Of a DNA stretch of 32,179 nt, positions 1 through 7,733 are shown in pieces. The DNA is taken from contig WSZJ01000079.1 of NCBI GenBank assembly GCA_009773755.1, positions 1-32,179 of the forward strand, given 5' to 3'. The notes beneath the pieces were generated by a model. It was not told where the DNA came from, ran no database searches, and saw nothing but the letters and a program-made list of their open reading frames with translations. Each line of letters opens with the position of its first letter. Position 1 is the first letter of the stretch. Both the position numbers and the translations under genes were made by a program. Source of the stretch: Planctomycetota bacterium (lineage in GTDB: Bacteria > Planctomycetota > MHYJ01 > WSZJ01).

Positions 1-372
1 GCGCAGCATGCGGTCGATGTTGCCGCCCGGCTTCGTCAGCTCGTCGAGGAATTGCGGGACCTTTCCGCTCGCGCGGTCGAAGTACCCCTGCATTTCCTTC
101 TCGATGCGCGTGACGGTCTGCAGCCGGTGCTCGTTCATGACGCGCTCGACCTCGGCGACCATCGTTTTTCCCGCGTCTCTTAGTGTCCGCTCGTCGAGCG
201 CGCCACCCGCCTGCCGGATCGCGAGGACGCCGATGCGGAGCGCTGCGAGGGCGAAGGCATCTCGTTCCGCCGGGTCGGCGAGGCGCGAGAGTTCCGCCAG
301 AACGTCCGGGTCTGTGACCCGAAGGTGGAGCTCGAGGCCTTCGGACGAGGCAAGTCGGAGGGCGGGCTGCAT
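1..372 (-). CDS. Hypothetical protein, 3' part missing at window edge
   Basis: An open frame runs without a stop from the ATG at 372 to the window edge, giving 124 residues of an incomplete protein. It begins MQPALRLASSEGLELHLRV and is rich in charged helix-forming residues; the stretch from about residue 75 onward (EVERVMNEHRLQTVTRIEKE) looks like a long helix or coiled coil. There is no signal peptide, so it is probably cytoplasmic. I do not recognise the family. It lies downstream of the phosphatase gene on the same strand, separated by 127 bp that carry a heptamer repeat, and no good Shine-Dalgarno sequence is visible in front of the ATG. Third codon positions are strongly GC-rich, as in neighbouring real genes, which is the main support for it being coding. 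Confidence 0.6.
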   Translation of the reverse strand, partial: MQPALRLASSEGLELHLRVTDPDVLAELSRLADPAERDAFALAALRIGVLAIRQAGGALDERTLRDAGKTMVAEVERVMNEHRLQTVTRIEKEMQGYFDRASGKVPQFLDELTKPGGNIDRMLR

Positions 373-430
373 GCGATTACTTTAAGGGAGGCGCACGGAA
401 CGGTCGCGCGATTTGTCCTGCGCGCCGCCT

Positions 431-479
431 GTCTCCCATCTCCCGACTCCCGTCTCCCGACTCCCGACTCCCGTCTCCC
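431..479. repeat. Heptamer tandem array, 7 units of NNCTCCC
   Basis: Seven consecutive 7-nt units (GTCTCCC, ATCTCCC, GACTCCC, GTCTCCC, GACTCCC, GACTCCC, GTCTCCC) lie between the phosphatase stop and the start of the downstream minus-strand gene. On the minus strand, which would be the mRNA strand, this gives seven GGG tracts separated by 4-nt loops, a classical G-quadruplex-forming pattern. Function unknown. Confidence 0.85.
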
Positions 480-499
480 GTCCGCATTCGCGTCAGGCC

Positions 500-2389
500 T
501 CACGCCGCCCCTCCGCCCGGCTGCTTCCGAACCACCAGCACCGTCAGATCGTCGCTCGCCGGCGCCGCCCCGCGATGCTTCATCACGGCGTTCACCACGC
601 CGTGCGTCATGTCCTGTGCGTTCCTCTCTCCCGCCCGCACCATCGCCTTGATCAGCCGCTTGTCGCCGAATTCCTCGTCGCCCATGTCCATCGCTTCGTT
701 CACGCCGTCCGTGTGGAACAGGAGGTGCTCTCCGGGTGACAGCGTCACGACCGTCTCGCGAAGCGACCGCTCGAACGCCGGGCCGCGGACGAGGCCCATC
801 GCGGCGCCCTGCACCGCGACGGTCTCGACGATCCCCATGCCGCCGAATTCGGTCCAGAGCAGGGGCGGATTGTGGCCGCAGCTCACGACCGTCACGCTTG
901 AACTCGCCGGATCGAGCACGGCATAGGCCAGCGTCAGAAAGACGCCCGGCGGAAGATCCGGCACCAGCTTCGAATTCGCCTGCATCACCGCTTCCTTCGG
1001 CGACACCGCTCCCGGCGCGACCGCGTGGAAGATCGTCCGCGCCATCACCATGATCATCGCCGCGGAAATCCCCTTCCCCGACACGTCGGCGATGATGAAC
1101 CCCAGGCGGCCGCCGGGAAGCTGGAGGACGTCGTAGTAGTCGCCGCCGACGCGCTGGGCGGGCAGGTACTGCGCGGAAATCTCGAACCCGTCGACCGCCG
1201 GGATGTCCGTCGGCAGCAGCTTCGACTGGATCACACGCGCGCGCTCGACTTCGGCGGCCAGCGTCGGGTCCGCCGCAATCTGCTCCTCGGTGAGGCGCTC
1301 AACTTCCGGGGGAAGCGCGATCTCGTCCATGGCGCCGGTGATCATGGGTGCGTTGGTGGGCTGGGAAATGAAACGCAGACCGGGGTAGTTCGCGACGGAG
1401 GGGGCTTCGCGCACCGCCTCGTCCCAGGAAAGCAGCACAACCGGGACAGGCCGCTTCCCGGATTTCGCCACGTCGTCGAGAAACTTCACGCCGTCCGCGC
1501 CGCGGAACCCTGCGTCCGCGACGAACCCGGACCAGTGCGAACCGTCGCGCAGCTTCTGGATCGCCGCCGGCGGCGAGTCCGCGGAGTCGGGATCGAAGCC
1601 GCTCTGCTTGAGCGCGGACATCCACTCGGCGCGCATCGGCGGGTCCTCCTGCATGACCAGGATGCGCCGCAGCTTCTGCACTTCTTCCGCGATCGGAAGG
1701 CTTCGAAAGACCGTCGACATCCGGTCGATCCGCTCTTCGGGCAGCACCCCCGCTTCGTCCATCTCTCCCACCACGTCATCGAGCATGCGCACGAGGTCGG
1801 CCGCGTCTCCTTTGCGGATCAGGCTCGCGAGGCGCTGGGACAAGACGGCGGAGTCCCCCTTTCCCGCCGTCACGAACGCCGACAGAAGCTGCATGACGTC
1901 CTGCTGCTGCGCGCCGCTCGACGAGAGCAACTGGACGGCCTCTTCGGAAGCGCCGTCCTGGAGGGCGACGAAGCGGAGTTCGTTGATGCGGAATTTCTGA
2001 AGGGGCTTGAGAAGTTCGGGCTTGATGCGGTCGCCCTGGAGGACTTCGTCGGGTTTCCGGACGAGGATGTCGACGAGGGCGGAGAACTCGGCGAGGGTTG
2101 CGCCGTGCTGGGCGGAGAAGGAGGAGATGCCGCGGGAGGAGATGAGGTCGCAGAAGGACTTGAGGATCGGGGTCAATTCGCGGACGGGGTGGCCCTGCAC
2201 GATCATGACTCCGTCACGGGTTCCGAGGGCCACCGGAGATTCCTGCGAGGTCATTTTCTCGATCCAGGCGAACGCGCCGGCGAGGTCGTGCGCGACCTGC
2301 GGGTGGGTGGGCGAGTACATGCGGAAGGTGCGGACGGCCTTGTTGAAGGCGCGTGCGAACTCGAGAGCGAGAGGCATGAGGTCGGGCAT
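500..2389 (-). CDS. PP2C/SpoIIE-family serine/threonine phosphatase with degenerate receiver domain
   Basis: This 629-residue soluble protein is predicted to dephosphorylate Ser/Thr-phosphorylated partners, as RsbU-type regulators do. The C-terminal SpoIIE/PP2C domain (about 382-622) carries GGDYYD (415-420), ADVSGKG (434-440), HTDG (559-562) and SDD (612-614), which supply the metal-binding acidic residues. The middle (about 241-357) reads as a receiver domain: acidic pair E248/D249, candidate phosphoacceptor D292 and S321 fit, but the conserved Lys is Q343 (ISQP instead of a KP motif), so normal phosphorylation switching is doubtful. Residues 1-240 are helical and not recognised. There is no signal peptide or membrane segment. 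The start at 2389 was kept although M5 is also possible; neither has a strong ribosome site. It is likely transcribed with the gene at 1-372. Confidence 0.9.
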   Translation of the reverse strand: MPDLMPLALEFARAFNKAVRTFRMYSPTHPQVAHDLAGAFAWIEKMTSQESPVALGTRDGVMIVQGHPVRELTPILKSFCDLISSRGISSFSAQHGATLAEFSALVDILVRKPDEVLQGDRIKPELLKPLQKFRINELRFVALQDGASEEAVQLLSSSGAQQQDVMQLLSAFVTAGKGDSAVLSQRLASLIRKGDAADLVRMLDDVVGEMDEAGVLPEERIDRMSTVFRSLPIAEEVQKLRRILVMQEDPPMRAEWMSALKQSGFDPDSADSPPAAIQKLRDGSHWSGFVADAGFRGADGVKFLDDVAKSGKRPVPVVLLSWDEAVREAPSVANYPGLRFISQPTNAPMITGAMDEIALPPEVERLTEEQIAADPTLAAEVERARVIQSKLLPTDIPAVDGFEISAQYLPAQRVGGDYYDVLQLPGGRLGFIIADVSGKGISAAMIMVMARTIFHAVAPGAVSPKEAVMQANSKLVPDLPPGVFLTLAYAVLDPASSSVTVVSCGHNPPLLWTEFGGMGIVETVAVQGAAMGLVRGPAFERSLRETVVTLSPGEHLLFHTDGVNEAMDMGDEEFGDKRLIKAMVRAGERNAQDMTHGVVNAVMKHRGAAPASDDLTVLVVRKQPGGGAA

Positions 2390-2478
2390 GGGGGAGCCCT
2401 GAAGTGGAATTTAAGCATTTTACGCTTTTGGTCCAAATTAAGTTCGCCCATTCGAAAATGTACGGCGTCGTACGGCCT

Positions 2479-4491
2479 CTACCTGACTCCGAGGCCGTCG
2501 AGCCAGATCCGCAGCGGAGGCGCGTCCCAGGTGTCGAACCCCAGGGAGATCCACGAGACTTTTTTCAGATCCGCCGGGCCTTCCCGCGTCCATTTGCCGT
2601 CGCCCGCCAGCGGGACTTCGAAGTAGTTCCATCCTTCGCGCCCTTCGCTTTCTTTCAACTCGCTCAGGTAGTCCCCCTTCGGGACGAGCTTCACGGACTT
2701 GTCTTCGGACTCGTGCAATGTCACGACAGGATTCTCGCCCTGCCAGCCGTGCGAACCGGCGAGACGCGCGCGGAGCCAGAAGACGACGCTCTTTTTTCCG
2801 GCGACGGCAACGCCCGGTGACCTGGGGGAGTGAAGCGTCAGGCGGAATCCGCCGTACGGGTTGACGTCTGCGAAGAGCGAGGCCGAGCCCGATATTTTTA
2901 TTTCGGAATCGTCGCGAAATGCGACCTTCGACGTCTTCGTCTCGCACGTGAACGTCCATCCGTCCGCGTTCTTCTCCGTCCCGATCTCGGCAATTTCCTC
3001 CACGACGTAGAGGTCGACCCACGCAAGATCCGCCCAGACGCCGTTGGTGACGGTCAGTCCGACCCGGTAGAAACCCGGGGACTTGTACGTGTGCGACGGC
3101 TTCGCGACTTCGGACGTCGACCCGTCCCCCAGATCCCACCGGTAGCTGAGCGGATTCCCGCCGGGATCCCGGCTCCCCGAGGCGTCGAAGCTGACGCTCT
3201 TCCCCGCTCTCGCCGTCCCCACCGGCGCGATCGCGGCTTTCGGCGGCTCCTTGACGCGCTCGTTCACTTTGCGCGTCGTCACGTTCGAGACGTTGCCGAA
3301 GTCCTTCACGTCGCCGTCGGCGTTCTTCGCGAACTCATTTCCCGCCATGTCGATCCAGTCCGCGTGCCAGAGAACGATCCCCCAGCGGTTGTTCTCGAGA
3401 ACGTTCTTCTCGAGAATCCAGTGGAACGCCTTGTATTTCTTCCCGCTCGACTCCTGGTCCCCGATCGCCGCGATCCCCGCGCCGTTGTTGTCGTGGCACC
3501 GATTGCCGCGGCAGACCGTGTGGCTCCCCGGCCCGAACAGAAACACGATCCCCGCGTGCCCGTCCTGCGGCAGGTGCGGCGAATTGTGAAATCCCTTCGC
3601 AAGCCCGTTCCGCGCCGCTTCATTCTCGATCAGCACGTTTCCGTCCGACCCGCCCATCCAGAACCCGTAGCTCGAATTGTTCGCCTTGTTGCGAACCCAC
3701 GTGTTCCGCGGCGCCCAGCACTCGACCGCGTTGTTGTTCGCGAAAGAAGCGTCGTTCTCCTCGAACAGGTTGTCCGTCGAGCACCACTGGTTCAGCACGC
3801 GCACGAAGATCCCGTCGCCGCCGTGCGTGCAGTCGTTGCCGATGAAGCGGTTCCCGTTGGAGCCGCACTCGATGAGCAGCGACGCGGAGTCGCGGGCGTG
3901 GACTTCGCCGGGGCTGATGCGGAGTCCCCAGGAGAAGTTGTTCTTCTTCACTTCGTTGCGACACGAAAGCCACAGCTTGAGCGCCGTATTGGAAGCGCGG
4001 GAAAAGTCGTTTTCTTCAAGCGTGTTCTCGTCGCACGTGTCGAGGCTGCACCCGTCCCAGTTGCCGTTCGCCTTGCACCGGCGGATCGCGGACTTCTTCA
4101 CGCGCGTCCACACGATCCCGCCGCGCCGCCCGTTCTCCCCCCAGCCGAAATCCGGATCGCTGAAGTTGTTCGAGAAGTCGCAGTCCTCGACGGTCCATCC
4201 GTCTGCGTCTTCGACGAGAAGCCCCGTCTCGAACCCCTTCACGTTCACGTTCACCAGCTTCACGCCCGACACGGCCTTCGCCCTGATTCCAACGCCCTTG
4301 TATTCCTTCGCCGCCCCGGCCGTCGCGCCGACCACCCAGGCGCCCTTCCCGTCGATCGTGATGTTCCCGGCCTTCACGACGATCGAGGCGTAGGTCTTCG
4401 CCGGGTCGAGCGTGGTGTCGGCCGTGATTTCGAGCGGTTCCTCCGCCGCCGCGACCGCCGCCAGCAGCAGCGCCCCGAACATGCGCTTCAT
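2479..4491 (-). CDS. Exported right-handed beta-helix protein with PKD domain
   Basis: A 670-residue secreted protein. The start at 4491 gives a signal peptide (MKRMFGALLLAAVAAAEEPL) and overlaps the stop of the upstream lipoprotein gene as ATGA; a start 21 nt upstream would spoil the signal peptide. Residues about 30-395 show repeated short turns of NxF/ENxF type (for example EENDFSRASNTALKL and NNNAVECWAPRNTWVRNKAN), typical of a parallel beta-helix as in NosD or polysaccharide-active proteins. Residues about 412-498 form a PKD domain (DASGSRDPGGNPLSYRWDLG, then FYRVGLTVTNG). The last 170 residues look like a beta-sandwich carbohydrate-binding-type module. No catalytic residues can be assigned, so carbohydrate binding or cleavage at the cell surface is inference. 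It forms a two-gene unit with the lipoprotein gene. Confidence 0.88.
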   Translation of the reverse strand: MKRMFGALLLAAVAAAEEPLEITADTTLDPAKTYASIVVKAGNITIDGKGAWVVGATAGAAKEYKGVGIRAKAVSGVKLVNVNVKGFETGLLVEDADGWTVEDCDFSNNFSDPDFGWGENGRRGGIVWTRVKKSAIRRCKANGNWDGCSLDTCDENTLEENDFSRASNTALKLWLSCRNEVKKNNFSWGLRISPGEVHARDSASLLIECGSNGNRFIGNDCTHGGDGIFVRVLNQWCSTDNLFEENDASFANNNAVECWAPRNTWVRNKANNSSYGFWMGGSDGNVLIENEAARNGLAKGFHNSPHLPQDGHAGIVFLFGPGSHTVCRGNRCHDNNGAGIAAIGDQESSGKKYKAFHWILEKNVLENNRWGIVLWHADWIDMAGNEFAKNADGDVKDFGNVSNVTTRKVNERVKEPPKAAIAPVGTARAGKSVSFDASGSRDPGGNPLSYRWDLGDGSTSEVAKPSHTYKSPGFYRVGLTVTNGVWADLAWVDLYVVEEIAEIGTEKNADGWTFTCETKTSKVAFRDDSEIKISGSASLFADVNPYGGFRLTLHSPRSPGVAVAGKKSVVFWLRARLAGSHGWQGENPVVTLHESEDKSVKLVPKGDYLSELKESEGREGWNYFEVPLAGDGKWTREGPADLKKVSWISLGFDTWDAPPLRIWLDGLGVR

Positions 4492-5228
4492 TTCTTGATC
4501 CCCCACCCGCAAGTCGCCTTGATCTTCATCTCCAGCCCTCCCGCGTGCCTGAAGACCATCTCAGTCCATCCGAATTCTTTCCCTGAAACGAGGATCGGCG
4601 CACGGGCGCCGGCCCGAACGGTCGTCCAGTTGCAGGCCTGTAGCACGTCGGGTTGAGTCTCGAACGGGAAATATGTCCCGCCCGCCTCCAGCGTCCACGC
4701 CTCTGCACCTGCCATGCGCTGCCCGGACGCGTCATATGCCCAGACCGCGATCTCGACGGTTTCCTGCGGGTGAACGAGCAGCGCGCCCGGGTAGCATCGG
4801 CCCTCCAGGCTGTCCTCGAAGGTCTCCCAGCGGAATTCGCCGGGGTCGGCCACCGTCAGCTCGATCGAATCGACCGGCGCTTCGCCGTCGCGCAACGTGA
4901 TCGCGGTCTTTCCGCAGGCGACCGCCCTGACGGTGAAGCGCCAGAGGAGTCCGTCGCTCGTTCGCGCAGGCGCCACGGGTTCGGTCGAAATCTCCACCAC
5001 GGCCGGGTCCGCCGCGACCGCCACGAGCGGCCGGTCGAACAAGTCCGTCCGCGCTTCCAGCACCACGAATCCACCGCTCGCGATCGGCGTCGCGGCGGAG
5101 TATGTGTCCTTCCAGAAACCGTTCGTCATGCGGAACTCGAATTTCTCTGAAGTGCCGGGCCCGAAGTGGTCCGGGAAGGGGGAGCAGGAGGCGAGCAGGA
5201 CGGTCAGGAGTGCGAAGGTGGCGCGCAT
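4488..5228 (-). CDS. Predicted lipoprotein, beta-rich, paralogue of the broken gene at 7072-7609
   Basis: A 246-residue protein with a lipoprotein signal (MRATFALLTVLLASC, lipid-accepting Cys at 15), so it should be membrane-anchored outside the cytoplasm. The rest is beta-strand rich. Residues about 45-130 resemble a bacterial Ig-like fold (ending in DSIELTVADPGEFRW) and the C-terminal half contains AWTLEAGGTYF, ACNW and PILVSG. The same landmarks recur in the pseudogene at 7072-7609, which shows this is a small local paralogous family. I do not recognise a named family. Its stop overlaps the start of the beta-helix gene (ATGA), so the two are likely translated together and may act together at the surface. 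No convincing promoter was found in the 128 bp separating it from the divergent gene at 5357. Confidence 0.82.
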   Translation of the reverse strand: MRATFALLTVLLASCSPFPDHFGPGTSEKFEFRMTNGFWKDTYSAATPIASGGFVVLEARTDLFDRPLVAVAADPAVVEISTEPVAPARTSDGLLWRFTVRAVACGKTAITLRDGEAPVDSIELTVADPGEFRWETFEDSLEGRCYPGALLVHPQETVEIAVWAYDASGQRMAGAEAWTLEAGGTYFPFETQPDVLQACNWTTVRAGARAPILVSGKEFGWTEMVFRHAGGLEMKIKATCGWGIKK

Positions 5229-5356
5229 CGCAGGAGAATAGACGCGGTCCCTGACGAACGAAGGGAAAACCGCAATCTGACAAATTGGACTTCTTCAGGG
5301 GACCAGGATTCTCTCTAATTGCGCCAGCGGAATGGACCGAACTCAAGGAGAAACCG

Positions 5357-6265
5357 ATGAGACAACTCGCGTGCATCATCATCCTGGCCGCCGCTTTCCC
5401 TGCCGCGGCCGAACCTGCTCCCTATAAGGAAGTGGATTACTCAAAGATCCCGCGGGCCCTTGCCCGGGAACCGGAGTACGTCGGCAATCCGCGCTACGCC
5501 ATGTTCATCTTCGACGGCGCAGGGGAATTCCGCGTCTGGGCCGTGCTGGACAAGTCGGCGAAGGATCTGGACTACGAGGATGTGCTGTACTTCGACCGCA
5601 ACGGGGACGGCGACCTCACCGGGAAGGACGAGCGGCTGACGACGAAATACCGGAAGGAAGGCGAGCCGGCGGGGATTGCGGTGGACTTTCACATCGGCGA
5701 CGTCGTCGATCCGAAAACGGGCGAGAAGCACACGGACTTCCGCGTGTCCTCGTTCCCCAAGTCGGGGAGGCACGGCGTCTGGTTCCAGATGAAATGGCGC
5801 GGCAAGGTGGAAATGTCGGGGGGCTACGGACTGGCCGGGATGGACACGACCGTCTGGGGAGGAACGCCCGCCCTGGCGCCGATCCTGCGGCCGACGCCGG
5901 AAGGACCGTTCTCATTCGGGACGTGGGGGGCGGCGTCGATCGAGTTGACGGCAGGCGGTTCGACGCATCTCAATGTTCTCGTCGGCCACAAAGGTAGCGG
6001 GGACGCTTCGCTCTCTGTCGTCGACGAGAACTTCCTCGATCTCAAGGCGGACCGACTCTTCGTCACGGTGGTCGCGAAAGACTCCGAGGGACGCGAGGTG
6101 AAAGAGCGATCGCAGATCCTCAAGCACTGCTGAGGCGTGCTCTACGACGACTCCGTGCGAGTCCCGAAGGCGGCGGTGGCAGGGAAGGCGACGCTGGTCA
6201 TCGAGATGGAGAGCGACTCAGGAAAGGTCGGGGTCAAGACGGAGGTGCCGGCGGTGGTGAAGTAA
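5357..6265 (+). CDS. Exported EF-hand-like protein with in-frame TGA at codon 259; candidate selenoprotein or nonsense-mutated gene
   Basis: The ATG at 5357 has an excellent ribosome site (AAGGAGA, 6-7 nt upstream) and starts a signal peptide (MRQLACIIILAAAFPAAAEP). The exported protein contains FDRNGDGDLTGKDERL at about residues 78-93, a calcium-binding-loop-like segment of EF-hand or dockerin type. Conventional translation stops at TGA 6131-6133 after 258 residues (end LKHC). The same frame stays open after the TGA for 43 codons to TAA at 6263-6265, with the GC-rich third positions of real genes, and the added tail (GVLYDDSVRVPKAAVAGKAT and on to EVPAVVK) looks like a natural domain ending. 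Reading TGA as selenocysteine would give Cys-Sec-Gly. A 5-bp hairpin stands 15 nt after the TGA. The alternatives are a point nonsense mutation or simple termination at 6133. Molecular role unknown. Confidence 0.7.
6149..6163 (+). promoter_or_regulatory. Candidate bacterial SECIS-like hairpin after the in-frame TGA
   Basis: GACTC (6149-6153) pairs perfectly with GAGTC (6159-6163) around the 5-nt loop CGTGC. The loop starts 20 nt after the TGA, and G is its second base. Known bacterial SECIS elements place a small stem-loop with a G early in the loop at about this distance. A 5-bp stem is short and could be chance. Confidence 0.3.
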
Positions 6266-6279
6266 TACTGGGATGCACG

Positions 6280-6297
6280 TGTGCAGTAGACTGCACA
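6280..6297. promoter_or_regulatory. Perfect 18-bp dyad, operator-like
   Basis: TGTGCAGT and ACTGCACA flank a 2-bp centre, forming a perfect inverted repeat 44 bp before the start of the gene at 6341. This size and symmetry fit a binding site for a dimeric helix-turn-helix repressor. No regulator gene is adjacent and no second copy was noticed in the window. The hairpin GGCTT-TTTC-AAGCC follows shortly after. Confidence 0.4.
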
Positions 6298-6340
6298 AGA
6301 ACGGGCTTTTTCAAGCCGTCGATTTCTGTCCGAGGTCAAC

Positions 6341-7063
6341 ATGAAACCCTTCCTCGCCATCGCATTCGCCATCGGCGCCTCACTCGCCTTTTCCGAGGAG
6401 GAGGAGCTGAACGCGCGCAAGGACGACCCGTGGGCGAGCCGGAAGCCGGGGACGTGGGTGAAGTGGCAGTGGGAGTCGAACGGGGGCGGGGAGGCAACGA
6501 CGGGCAAGTACACGGAGACGCTGGATCGGGTGGAGGAGAAGCAGCTCGTCTTCAAGGTATTGCGCGACGACGGCACGGAAACCACGACGGACGAGGAGAA
6601 TCGCGAATTCCCGGAAATATTCAAGGTGGACTGGACGGTGGTCGGCAAGGAGACGCTGGAAGTGGACGGCAAGAAGATCGAGTGCCGGATCCTGTTACGC
6701 CAGCACAAGAAGTCGAAGGGACAGACGACGAGCTGGCGGGGAAAAGTGAACGGAAAGGAGATCGAACTGAAGTCCGTCGCGCACTCCGAGTTCCCTGACG
6801 GCAAGGTGCTGGACGACCAGTCCAGGGTGGTGAAATTGTCCGAGGACATGAAAATCGGCGACCGGACGGTGAAATGCATGGTGAGCGAGAGCAAGGACAC
6901 GTCGAAAGAGGGCGATGAAGTGACGAAGACGACGCGGAAGACGTGGAGCGCGGAAGAGATTCCCGGGAGTGTCGCGAAGTCGGAGTCGCGCACGGTGACA
7001 GGCGAGGAAGAGACGACGACGGCCTGGAAGGTTCTGGACTTCGGGTTCCCGGCGAAGGATTAG
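6341..7063 (+). CDS. Small exported protein of unknown function
   Basis: A 240-residue protein with a signal peptide (MKPFLAIAFAIGASLAFSEE, cleavage near 18) and a GAGG ribosome site before the ATG. The mature part is highly charged (many E, K, T) and beta-rich, beginning DPWASRKPGTWVKWQWES. It has no cysteine pairs, catalytic signature or membrane segment, and I do not recognise the family. It lies just downstream of the candidate selenoprotein gene, but the operator-like dyad at 6280-6297 suggests it has its own promoter. It converges tail-to-tail on the pseudogene at 7072. Confidence 0.8.
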   Translation: MKPFLAIAFAIGASLAFSEEEELNARKDDPWASRKPGTWVKWQWESNGGGEATTGKYTETLDRVEEKQLVFKVLRDDGTETTTDEENREFPEIFKVDWTVVGKETLEVDGKKIECRILLRQHKKSKGQTTSWRGKVNGKEIELKSVAHSEFPDGKVLDDQSRVVKLSEDMKIGDRTVKCMVSESKDTSKEGDEVTKTTRKTWSAEEIPGSVAKSESRTVTGEEETTTAWKVLDFGFPAKD

Positions 7064-7071
7064 CGGCCCGT

Positions 7072-7609
7072 TTACCGGACGCGGACGGCGATCACGAGAC
7101 GCGCGGGCGACGGCGGGAGGCCCTTGACCACGAGCTGCGTGGTTCCGCGCGCAACACCTGTCACGAGGATGGGCTTCTCCGTGCGCGAGCCTATCGATTC
7201 CCAATCGCACGCCGCGCGCACGCCGCGGGGCGAATCCCCTTCGAAGATCGTTCCGCCCTCCTCGACGGCCCACGCGCCGGCGCCCGCGAGCGGATTCCCG
7301 GCGACGTCGAGGCAGCGGATCGTGATCGCCGCGCTCTCCCCCGGCGCGAGTATCAGAACTCCGCCCTCGCGCAGGCCGCTCCGGCCCGCGACGCCCCAGT
7401 CGAATCTCGCTGGCGGCTCAACCCGGAGGTCGACCGCGCCGATTCACGGTTCCCCCGGCCGCGATCGCGATCTCCGGTCCATAGGTCGCTCCGCCGAAAC
7501 CGCTCGTCAGCCGGAAGTCCAGCCAGCCACGCGAGCCGGATTCGAAGTGGTCTTCGGAGGAAGCGCAGCCGGCGAGAGAAACGGCGAGGAGAAGCGGAAG
7601 CGAATTCAT
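7072..7609 (-). pseudogene. Broken paralogue of the lipoprotein at 4488-5228 (internal out-of-frame deletion)
   Basis: The frame opens at ATG 7609 with a lipoprotein signal ([15 protein letters not shown]) and [14 protein letters not shown] and IAAGG, matching DHFGPG, EFRMTNGF and IASGG of the lipoprotein at 4488-5228. It then stops at about 7418. In another frame the homologous remainder continues to TAA at 7072-7074: DLRVEPPARFDW, AGAGAWAVEEGGTIF, RAACDWESIG and KPILVTG match ELTVADPGEFRW, AGAEAWTLEAGGTYF, LQACNWTTVR and APILVSG. Relative to the intact gene, about 55-65 codons between the two blocks are missing and the join, near 7430-7445, is out of frame. A non-functional gene is the simplest reading; an assembly error is possible. 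Confidence 0.8.
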
Positions 7610-7673
7610 GGCGGAAAGCATGGGCGCATTGTGCCGGATGAAGCAGGGGGATCGAGGGGTCATTCGCCGTTCC

Positions 7674-7701
7674 TGGCCGCTGGCCGCTGGTCGCTGGCCA
7701 C
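7674..7701. repeat. Heptamer array, 4 units of TGGCCGC type
   Basis: Units TGGCCGC, TGGCCGC, TGGTCGC and TGGCCAC are consecutive, ending 32 bp before the ispG start. The 7-nt period matches that of the arrays at 431-479 and 12611-12645, although the unit sequence differs. It sits in what would be the ispG leader or promoter. Confidence 0.7.
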
Positions 7702-7733
7702 TTCACGCTGATTCCACTATCCTGAGGCAACTC

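Noticed and set aside
431-479. CRISPR array
   Set aside because: Units are 7 nt with no spacers; the same holds for the arrays at 7674, 12611 and 32105, and no cas gene is present.
1025-2626. Long plus-strand open frame (533 codons) opposite the phosphatase gene
   Set aside because: It is the antisense shadow of a gene with clear PP2C motifs; Arg/His/Asp-rich composition and no domain. The same applies to 2830-4656, 14152-15894 and 6142-6993.
5357-6133. Global reassignment of TGA as a sense codon
   Set aside because: TGA is used as an ordinary stop elsewhere in the window, including in the ATGA overlaps at 8859, 17884 and 19167.
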